Source of the DNA: DATEFF01 sp964586395
Lineage (GTDB): Bacteria; Patescibacteriota; Saccharimonadia; Saccharimonadales; EFPC-124
Direction: 5' to 3'
Assembly (NCBI GenBank): GCA_964586395.1
Contig: CAZPGP010000024.1
Span: 1-14,750 of the forward strand
Length of the DNA stretch: 14,750 nt
Part shown: piece after piece, positions 1 through 4,726 of the stretch
Position numbering within the stretch: the first letter of the stretch is position 1
Layout of the letters: every line of letters begins with the position of its first letter
Translations under genes and position numbers: made by a program
The notes under the pieces: model-generated
What the model was told of the DNA's origin: nothing
Databases searched by the model: none
Seen by the model: the letters and a program-made list of their open reading frames with translations, nothing else

Positions 1-32
1 CTGTTGCGAAGAGGTCGGGCAGATCGGTTGGA

Positions 33-287
33 TCAGTTCCATCTCAGGTGCGTGCCGTTCTGGGTCACCGTCTCGATCGACAGCTTGGTGTAGGGCTGCT
101 GTCCGGGGTCGGTGTCGACGCAACGCAGGAAGGACAAGAGAGAACGCAGGTCGGCCTCAGACACCGAAGTCTCTGAGACGCACAGCTCGTAGCCGGGCCG
201 GCAGTCCATCGTGATGCTCTCGAAGGTCAGTCCGGCCGCCTGGGTTGCGCGCTGAAACGCGGTCTTCGCTGACGAGCCAAAGTCCAT
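33..287 (-). CDS. Hypothetical 84-aa protein
   Basis: I do not recognise this protein, and no function is proposed. It is a short, soluble-looking product with no signal peptide and no membrane segment. It has three cysteines (C29, C36, C56), an acidic helix-prone middle (about residues 41-56) and a Thr/Gln/Asn-rich end that stops at Trp-Asn. The ATG at 287 is supported by a GAGGAG ribosome-binding site seven bases upstream (295..300) and by an extended -10 promoter about 43 bases upstream. The stop is TGA. It lies downstream of the terminator that ends the ribosomal cluster and has its own promoter, so it is probably an independent unit and not part of the ribosomal operon. The good promoter and RBS make it likely to be a real gene. 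The product could be lineage-specific. Confidence 0.7.
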   Translation of the reverse strand: MDFGSSAKTAFQRATQAAGLTFESITMDCRPGYELCVSETSVSEADLRSLLSFLRCVDTDPGQQPYTKLSIETVTQNGTHLRWN

Positions 288-329
288 TTTTCTTCTCCTC
301 GTGGAAAGAGCGCTTACCGATTAATTTAA

Positions 330-358
330 ACTATAACATATTTATAATATAAAAGCAA
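330..358 (-). promoter_or_regulatory. Extended -10 promoter for the 84-aa gene
   Basis: On the minus strand there is a -35-like TTGCTT (353..358), a 17-base AT-rich spacer and a -10 TATAGT (330..335) preceded by TG one base upstream, which gives an extended -10 element. It sits in the most AT-rich stretch of the window and leaves a 5' leader of roughly 35 bases before the ATG at 287. The hexanucleotide palindrome AGCGCT occurs on both sides (309..314 and 360..365). Confidence 0.65.
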
Positions 359-420
359 TAGCGCTTTGAAGTGAGGGTACGATTACGCTGGAACTACTGA
401 CCGGAAGGCATCACCAATCC

Positions 421-455
421 AAAAAACACCCGGACAGGCGTCGCGGGTGTTTTTT
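421..455 (-). terminator. Bidirectional intrinsic terminator after rpsI
   Basis: A perfect 12-base inverted repeat (421..432 and 444..455) flanks an 11-base loop. The GC-rich stem core (CACCCG/CGGGTG) is bordered by six A on one side and six T on the other, so either strand gives a hairpin followed by a U-tract. It starts 18 bases after the rpsI stop and ends the ribosomal cluster. No gene is seen reading into it from the left, so its use on the plus strand is unproven. Confidence 0.9.
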
Positions 456-473
456 GATATGCGGTAGTATAAA

Positions 474-875
474 CTAGCGCTTTGAGAACTGCTCGCGCTT
501 GCGTGCTGAGCGAAGACCGTACTTCTTCGACTCTTTCTCGCGTGGGTCGCGCTTTAGCAGACCAGCCTTCTTCAGCGTCGAACGGAGTTCTTCGTTCTGA
601 GCGCTCAGCGCCTTACTGATAGCCAGCTTGATTGCGTCGACTTGACCAGCCAGGCCACCGCCACTGACAACCAGGGTGATGTCGTATGCCTTTTCCTTGC
701 CGATCAGGGCGAGGGGCTGTACCATTTCTTCAACCATCTGTTCGTTCTTGTCAAAGTAGTCTACTGCCTTCTTGTCGTTGACAGTGACGTTGCCCTTGCC
801 TGGGAACAGACGAGCACGTGCGGTAGCTGCCTTGCGGCGGCCGAGGCCGTAGTAGTATTCATTCTTTGTTGCCAT
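474..875 (-). CDS. rpsI: 30S ribosomal protein S9 (uS9)
   Basis: S9 is a head protein of the small subunit whose C-terminal tail reaches the P-site tRNA. The 133-residue product is of usual length. It begins with the family YYGLGRRK motif (residues 8-15) and shows the GGGLAGQ segment near residue 72. It ends with the conserved basic tail (KREQFSKR) whose final Ser-Lys-Arg touches tRNA in known ribosomes. The ATG at 875 shares a base with the rplM stop (TAATG overlap) and has GGGAG upstream, so it is probably translationally coupled to rplM. The stop is TAG, followed 18 bases later by the cluster terminator. rplM-rpsI is a conserved pair; here it closes the alpha-operon block directly. Confidence 0.97.
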   Translation of the reverse strand: MATKNEYYYGLGRRKAATARARLFPGKGNVTVNDKKAVDYFDKNEQMVEEMVQPLALIGKEKAYDITLVVSGGGLAGQVDAIKLAISKALSAQNEELRSTLKKAGLLKRDPREKESKKYGLRSARKREQFSKR

Positions 876-1318
876 TATTTGACTCCCATCTTCACTGGCT
901 TTTGAGCTTCGTGGTTATGAGCTTCGCCGGCGTAAACCTTCAGGCGCTGCATTCGCAGAGATTGAAGCTTGTTCTTAGGCAGCATGCCCGAAACAGCAGC
1001 TTCAACTACCTTAGCTGGGTTCTTTACCATGACTTGGTTGAGCGACTCTTCCTTCAAGCCACCAGGGAAACCTGAGTAGTTGTAGTACATTTTGTCGGTA
1101 CCCTTGGCACCAGTCACAATGAGCTTCTCAGCGTTAACGATGATGACGTAGTCACCGCCGTCCATGTGAGGGGTGTAGGTTGGCTTGTATTTACCGATCA
1201 GGTACTTGGCAGCTGCAGTTGCAACGCGACCAAGTGGAGCTTCAGCGGCGTCGAGGACGATCCACTTGCGCTCAATTTCTGATGGTTTCTGGCTGTAGGT
1301 TTTCTTTGCGATGTTCAT
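875..1318 (-). CDS. rplM: 50S ribosomal protein L13 (uL13)
   Basis: L13 is an early-assembling large-subunit protein that binds 23S rRNA. The 147-residue product is slightly longer than the E. coli form (142). Recognisable segments are the N-terminal RKWIVLDAAEAPLGRVAT (residues 17-34), the YTPHMDGGDYVIIVNAEK stretch (about 48-65) and the AVSGMLPKNKL motif near residue 108. The ATG at 1318 lies two bases after the rplQ stop, with GGAG eight bases upstream. Its partner rpsI overlaps the stop by one base. In many bacteria rplM-rpsI form a separate operon or follow truA; here they directly continue the rpoA-rplQ unit with no gene between. Confidence 0.97.
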   Translation of the reverse strand: MNIAKKTYSQKPSEIERKWIVLDAAEAPLGRVATAAAKYLIGKYKPTYTPHMDGGDYVIIVNAEKLIVTGAKGTDKMYYNYSGFPGGLKEESLNQVMVKNPAKVVEAAVSGMLPKNKLQSLRMQRLKVYAGEAHNHEAQKPVKMGVK

Positions 1319-1320
1319 AG

Positions 1321-1725
1321 TTACTTCTCCGCCTTTTCTGCAGCTACAGGAGCTGCCTCGGCCTTGATGTCGTCTACGAATGAGACTTCAGCCAGCTGAG
1401 TGTTGTCGCCAACGCGGACGGTTGTGCGTACGATACGCAGGTGACCGCTGGTGCGACCAGCGAGCTTCGGTGCAATGTCGTCAACCAGCTTGTGAGCAGC
1501 TTCAACAGTGCTGAGCGCAGCTACAATCTGGCGGCGGTTGTGCAAGTCGCCCTTCTTAGCCTTGGTAATGAGTGGTTCAACGTAAGGCACAATTTCCTTG
1601 GCCTTCATGAGTGTTGTTTCGATCTTGCCGTGCTCGATGAGCGATGTTGCAAGACCCTTCAGCAGGGCACGACGTTGGTCGCGCTCGAGGCCGAATTTTC
1701 TTCCTTTATATCCGTGACGATGCAT
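1321..1725 (-). CDS. rplQ: 50S ribosomal protein L17 (bL17)
   Basis: L17 is a bacterial large-subunit protein near the exit of the peptide tunnel. The 134 residues start with the family pattern of a basic N-terminus (GYKGRKFGLERDQRRALL, residues 5-22), followed by the IEHGKIETTLMKAKEI segment (about 30-45) and the LRIVRTTVRVGDNTQLA core strand (about 96-112). The last 12 or so residues are an Ala/Glu/Lys tail (AEAAPVAAEKAEK) not needed for the fold. It follows rpoA after three bases and precedes rplM by two, so it is an internal gene of a polycistronic unit. Homology and position both match; the call is firm. Confidence 0.96.
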   Translation of the reverse strand: MHRHGYKGRKFGLERDQRRALLKGLATSLIEHGKIETTLMKAKEIVPYVEPLITKAKKGDLHNRRQIVAALSTVEAAHKLVDDIAPKLAGRTSGHLRIVRTTVRVGDNTQLAEVSFVDDIKAEAAPVAAEKAEK

Positions 1726-1728
1726 GTT

Positions 1729-2658
1729 CTAAAGCTCCATCTCCGCAAGCTTCTCTTTGACTTCGTCGAGAGCCTTGCTGCCAAAGCCCTTGAGCTCACG
1801 CAGTTCGGTGTCGCTCAGAGTAACGAGGTCGTTGATAGTGCGAATGTCGTTGTTAATCAGCGCGTTGGTGGTGCGGGCGCTCAGGTTGAGGTCCTCGATA
1901 GGAGTCATCAATTCGCTACCGCCCTCAGCGTCCAGGTGCTTGCTACCAACACTTGGTGCAGCTTCAACGCGAGTTGAGCCAGCAAGTGCGGTGTACTGGT
2001 TGATGAGGATTGCGGCGGCTTCTTCGAAGGCGTCCTTAGGGCTGATTGAGCCGTCGGTGTCGACGGTCAGGATCAGCTTGTCGAGGTCGGTAGTCTGACC
2101 AACACGAGTGTTTTCTACTTTGTAGCGTACGCGTGCAACTGGGCTAAAGAGTGCGTCGACGGCGATCATGTCGCTGTGGATGCGCTTCTCTGAAGACTCT
2201 TCAACGGTGCGGTAACCGCGGCCGCTGTCGATAACGATGTCGATAACGAGTGTTGCCTTAGGGTCGTCGATAGTTGCGATAACAGCGTCTGGAGTGACGA
2301 CTTCTACATCTGCAGTAGTCTTGATGTCGGCAGCAGTTACTGCGCCGGCACCTTTCTTCTCCAGGCGAACCTGTACTGGCTCGTCAACGGCGCTGCTGAA
2401 GCGAACCTGCTTGAGGTTCAGCATGATGTCAACGACGTCTTCCTTGATGCCAGGAACAGTAGTGAATTCGTGAGTTGCGCCTTCAATCTTGAAAGCTACA
2501 ACAGCGCTACCAGCGATGCTGCTCAGCAGAACGCGGCGCAGGCTGTTGCCCAGAGTCATGCCGTATCCGGTGTGGAGTGGCTCAATAACGAAGGTGGCGC
2601 TGGTTGCTGAGTGCTCCTCGATATTAGCGAGGGTGGGGTTGTGAATGACTTTGCTCAT
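1729..2658 (-). CDS. rpoA: RNA polymerase alpha subunit
   Basis: The alpha dimer scaffolds RNA polymerase assembly and contacts promoter DNA and activators. The 309 residues hold a full N-terminal dimerisation domain (about 1-230) with the GYGMTLGNSLRRVLLSS helix (residues 32-48) and the GIKEDVVDIMLNLK segment (about 70-83). A short linker leads to an intact C-terminal domain (about 250-309). The latter keeps the DNA-contact pattern ARTTNAL, where the Arg and Asn correspond to E. coli R265 and N268, and GFGSKAL, where the Lys corresponds to K298. Upstream-element recognition is therefore probably retained. It ends shortly after the last alphaCTD helix, without the extra E. coli tail. The start ATG at 2658 has GGGAG upstream, 14 bases after rpsD. 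The stop is TAG. The place between S4 and L17 is standard for the alpha operon. Confidence 0.98.
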   Translation of the reverse strand: MSKVIHNPTLANIEEHSATSATFVIEPLHTGYGMTLGNSLRRVLLSSIAGSAVVAFKIEGATHEFTTVPGIKEDVVDIMLNLKQVRFSSAVDEPVQVRLEKKGAGAVTAADIKTTADVEVVTPDAVIATIDDPKATLVIDIVIDSGRGYRTVEESSEKRIHSDMIAVDALFSPVARVRYKVENTRVGQTTDLDKLILTVDTDGSISPKDAFEEAAAILINQYTALAGSTRVEAAPSVGSKHLDAEGGSELMTPIEDLNLSARTTNALINNDIRTINDLVTLSDTELRELKGFGSKALDEVKEKLAEMEL

Positions 2659-2672
2659 AGTGCTTTTCTCCC

Positions 2673-3290
2673 TTAGCGTGAGTAGTACTCAACGATTAGT
2701 TGTTCGTTAATGTCTGGTTCTGCCTCTTCACGAGTTGGCAGGCCAGTGATTTCGATGCTTACCTTTTTAGGGTCGAATTTGAGCCAGCTCAGTGAAGGCT
2801 GGTTAGTCTCTTTCAGCACGTCTTCGAGTTTGGTAAAGTACTGAGTTTTAGCGCTACGAGGGCGAACAGTAATAACGTCGCCAGCAGTCATGCGGATTGA
2901 AGGGATGTCGACGCGGCGACCGTTCAGCATAAAGTGACCGTGGGAAACGAGCTGACGAGCGGCGCGGCGGCTAGTAGCCAGGCCGGCACGGTAAATAGTG
3001 TTGTCCATGCGACGCTCGAGGAGCTGCAGGAGAACCTGACCAGACTGGCCCTGGGTGCGACCCGCTTCCTTCATCAGGTTTGCGAACTGCTTCTCCAGGA
3101 GGCCGTACAGGCGACGGACTTTTTGCTTCTCACGAAGCTGGATAGAGTAGAGACTTGGCTTGCCCTGTCGTGAACGACTGTGCATACCAGGAATGCCACT
3201 CTTCTTTGCCATGATCTTGTGCGCTTTAGGATGGAGCGCGTAGCCTTCACGGCGGCTTTGCTTAACAATAGGATCTCGGTCTCGGGCCAT
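2673..3290 (-). CDS. rpsD: 30S ribosomal protein S4 (uS4), zinc-free type
   Basis: S4 nucleates assembly of the small-subunit body by binding 16S rRNA, and in some bacteria represses its own operon. The 205 residues contain the N-terminal S4 region, then the S4 RNA-binding domain (about 92-142) with RRMDNTIYRAGLATSRRAAR and the GHFMLNGRRVDIPS turn. There is no cysteine anywhere, so the N-terminal zinc-binding site seen in the C+ form of S4 is absent; SRREG stands where a CRREG-type ligand would be. The ATG at 3290 overlaps the rpsK stop by one base (TAATG), implying coupling. Its order S13-S11-S4-rpoA is classical. I see no obvious autoregulatory pseudoknot, but this was not modelled. Confidence 0.97.
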   Translation of the reverse strand: MARDRDPIVKQSRREGYALHPKAHKIMAKKSGIPGMHSRSRQGKPSLYSIQLREKQKVRRLYGLLEKQFANLMKEAGRTQGQSGQVLLQLLERRMDNTIYRAGLATSRRAARQLVSHGHFMLNGRRVDIPSIRMTAGDVITVRPRSAKTQYFTKLEDVLKETNQPSLSWLKFDPKKVSIEITGLPTREEAEPDINEQLIVEYYSR

Positions 3291-3682
3291 TATGCTCTCC
3301 TTGCCTTGCGTGGGCGGACACCACCGTGTGGTACACCGGTCACGTCTTTAATGCTGTCGACGGTAATTTCAAGGTTCTGGAGTGCGCGAACTGCGGCGTC
3401 ACGGCCAAGGCCGACGCCCTTAACGAATACGTCTACGCTGCTGAGGCCATAGCTTTGCTTGGCGGTGGTTGCTGCCTTTTCGCTGGCTACCTGGGCTGCA
3501 TAAGCAGTGCCCTTCTTTGAGCCGCGGAAACCGCAAGCGCCGGCGCTCGATGCGCTCAGAACGTTACCTTTTTTATCGCTGAAGGTTACGATGGTGTTGT
3601 TGAAGGTAGCTTGTACGTGCAGTTGACCTGCTGGTACTGATCGCTTTGCCTTCTTCTTGGTTGCTGTCTTATTTTCTGCCAT
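3290..3682 (-). CDS. rpsK: 30S ribosomal protein S11 (uS11)
   Basis: S11 lines the platform of the small subunit by the E-site mRNA path. The 130 residues carry the family signatures HVQATFNNTIVTFSD (residues 22-36), SAGACGFRGSKKGTAYAAQ (about 46-64) and a C-terminal rRNA-binding tail. Two sites differ from the usual form. The loop normally read KGPGPGR is KGVGLGR here. The tail motif normally HNGCRP is HGGVRP, so the Asn that becomes isoaspartate in E. coli (N119) is Gly120. The codons at that spot read CAC GGT GGT GTC. The ATG at 3682 has AGGGG upstream, 13 bases after rpsM, and the stop overlaps the rpsD start. The basic N-terminus (TATKKKAKR) is typical. Confidence 0.97.
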   Translation of the reverse strand: MAENKTATKKKAKRSVPAGQLHVQATFNNTIVTFSDKKGNVLSASSAGACGFRGSKKGTAYAAQVASEKAATTAKQSYGLSSVDVFVKGVGLGRDAAVRALQNLEITVDSIKDVTGVPHGGVRPRKARRA

Positions 3683-3695
3683 ATGTCATTATCCC

Positions 3696-4082
3696 CTAGG
3701 TCTTTGAAGCGACTTTCTTCTTAGTGCCACCCACAGTTACCTTCTTGCCGCGGCGAGTACGTGCGTTGGTACGAGTACGTTGGCCGCGTGAAGGAAGGCT
3801 TGCCTTGTGGCGAAGGCCACGGTAAGCGTTGATGTCCTTCAGGCGCTTAATGTTAGCAGTGACAACACGCTGAAGTTCACCTTCAACGGTGTAGTTCGCG
3901 TTAATTTCATCACGGATCTTGGTCAGTTCAGTCTCGGTCAAATCTTTGACACGAGTTGTTGGGTCAATCTTAGTAGCTTCCAAAATTCGCTTAGCGTAAG
4001 CTGGGCCGATGCCGTAGACGTACGTCAGAGAGATCTGGACTTGCTTCTCAGTTGGAACTGTTACTCCTGCAATACGAGCCAT
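3696..4082 (-). CDS. rpsM: 30S ribosomal protein S13 (uS13)
   Basis: S13 sits in the small-subunit head, bridges to the large subunit and touches P-site tRNA with its tail. The 128 residues begin with the canonical MARIAGVTVPTEKQV and contain the helix-hairpin-helix TYVYGIGPAYAKRILE (residues 20-35). The tail carries RGLRHKASLPSRGQRTRTN (about 89-107). It then runs on for a basic TRRGKKVTVGGTKKKVASKT stretch, somewhat longer than the E. coli protein (118). The start ATG at 4082 lies two bases after the rpmJ stop and follows a GGCAGGG purine tract. The stop is TAG. Confidence 0.97.
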   Translation of the reverse strand: MARIAGVTVPTEKQVQISLTYVYGIGPAYAKRILEATKIDPTTRVKDLTETELTKIRDEINANYTVEGELQRVVTANIKRLKDINAYRGLRHKASLPSRGQRTRTNARTRRGKKVTVGGTKKKVASKT

Positions 4083-4084
4083 AT

Positions 4085-4201
4085 TTAACCCTGCCTCTGC
4101 TTATGCTTAGGTTTCTTCTTGTTGATGACATACAGTCGACCCTTGCGTCGTACGAGCTGGTCATCGGGGCTGATTTTCTTTACGCTTGGTTTAACCTTCA
4201 C
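4085..4201 (-). CDS. rpmJ: 50S ribosomal protein L36 (bL36), zinc-less form
   Basis: This 38-residue gene reads MKVKPSVKKISPDD, then QLVRRKGRLYVINK, then KKPKHKQRQG, matching L36 end to end. The start is GTG at 4201, overlapping the infA TGA stop by four bases (GTGA), with GGGAG eight bases upstream. The usual zinc ligands of L36 are Cys11, Cys14, Cys27 and His33; here they are Ser11, Asp14, Asn27 and His33, so the zinc ribbon is lost while the fold and basic tail remain. That is the known C- type of L36. Neighbours infA and rpsM give the standard order. Because it is tiny and starts with GTG it is easily missed by gene callers. Confidence 0.95.
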   Translation of the reverse strand: MKVKPSVKKISPDDQLVRRKGRLYVINKKKPKHKQRQG

Positions 4202-4512
4202 GCAGCTTTCTCCCGTGTTATTGGTTGGTCATTAGACTGCGCTGCTCGCTTTGCATCAAGTGAAATTGGTGCATCTTTGCGAACTGGCTGGTCTTTAAGG
4301 CGGAAAATGATTCTTCCCTTCGTTAGGTCGTAAGGGGTCAACTCAACCTCCACCATGTCACCTGGTACAAGTCGGATGTAATGCTTTCGCATCTTACCCG
4401 AAATGATCGCCAGGATTATATGGCCGTTTTCAAGCTCCACTTTAAATTTGGCGCCGGGAAGGGCCTCCACGACACGCCCAGTGAGTTTGATTACTTCTTT
4501 ATTGCTGGCCAT
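4198..4512 (-). CDS. infA: Translation initiation factor IF-1 with C-terminal extension
   Basis: IF-1 binds the A site of the 30S subunit during initiation. Residues 1-71 form the full OB fold, with LTGRVVEALPGAKFKVELENG (about 10-30), ISGKMRKHYIRLVPGD (37-52) and YDLTKGRIIFR (61-71). A normal IF-1 of about 72 residues would end there. This one continues for 33 more charged residues (from LKDQPVRKD to PITREKAA) with no recognised domain. The start ATG at 4512 has no Shine-Dalgarno site and lies only 15 bases past a consensus TATAAT, so the mRNA from the near promoter would have a very short leader. The stop TGA overlaps rpmJ. adk and map, usual neighbours upstream, are absent. Confidence 0.95.
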   Translation of the reverse strand: MASNKEVIKLTGRVVEALPGAKFKVELENGHIILAIISGKMRKHYIRLVPGDMVEVELTPYDLTKGRIIFRLKDQPVRKDAPISLDAKRAAQSNDQPITREKAA

Positions 4513-4527
4513 AAGTTACAAGAGTAG

Positions 4528-4556
4528 ATTATACCTGTAAAACAGGGGCTTGTAAA
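4528..4556 (-). promoter_or_regulatory. Proximal infA promoter (P2)
   Basis: The minus strand shows TTTACA (4551..4556), a 17-base spacer and a perfect TATAAT (4528..4533). Initiation about seven bases on would leave only about 7-9 bases before the infA ATG at 4512, so the message would be nearly leaderless. The spacer holds a perfect dyad (4534..4546), and the -35 lies within GCTT-TAC-AAGC (4548..4558). Confidence 0.75.
4534..4546 (-). repeat. Inverted repeat in the P2 spacer (operator-like)
   Basis: CCTGT-TTT-ACAGG is a perfect five-base dyad directly before the TATAAT box of P2. Its position between the -35 and -10 elements would suit a repressor or a spacer-twisting regulator. It is short enough to arise by chance, and no regulator family is assigned. 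Confidence 0.4.
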
Positions 4557-4576
4557 GCACGTTTTAAGAGAAACCG

Positions 4577-4597
4577 GGCATTTGTTTACCAAATGCC
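4577..4597 (-). other. Hairpin in the 5' leader made from P1
   Basis: GGCATTTG-GTAAA-CAAATGCC folds into a perfect 8-bp stem with a 5-base loop. It would lie within about 10 bases of the 5' end of a transcript started at P1 and ends before P2. It is followed by CGGTTTCTCTT, only weakly T-rich, so it is a poor terminator; a stabilising 5' stem-loop or an attenuator is possible. Confidence 0.55.
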
Positions 4598-4611
4598 TTA
4601 ACGACGTTTTT

Positions 4612-4639
4612 ATTGTACCGTAGCGTCTTGGTATGTCAA
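4612..4639 (-). promoter_or_regulatory. Distal infA promoter (P1)
   Basis: A consensus -35 TTGACA (4634..4639), a 16-base spacer and the -10 TACAAT (4612..4617), five of six matches. Transcripts would start near 4605 and carry a leader of about 90 bases containing the hairpin at 4577..4597 and the P2 sequence. It should drive infA-rpmJ-rpsM-rpsK-rpsD-rpoA-rplQ-rplM-rpsI. Confidence 0.75.
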
Positions 4640-4726
4640 GTTTTGGCTACGATCGCTTACGTGGGCTTACAAGCGCTTCAGGCAGATCCTCGAGGGGTCC
4701 TAGGCTATAGATATCTTTGGAAGTTC

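Noticed and set aside
642..905. Plus-strand open frames overlapping rpsI, rplM, rplQ, rpoA and others through the window
   Set aside because: They are complementary to firmly identified ribosomal genes, have no ribosome-binding sites or family features, and follow from the codon bias of the real genes.
4577..4597. Hairpin between P1 and P2 as a secY terminator
   Set aside because: There is no proper T-tract after it, and it lies downstream of the TTGACA promoter, so a leader stem is more likely.
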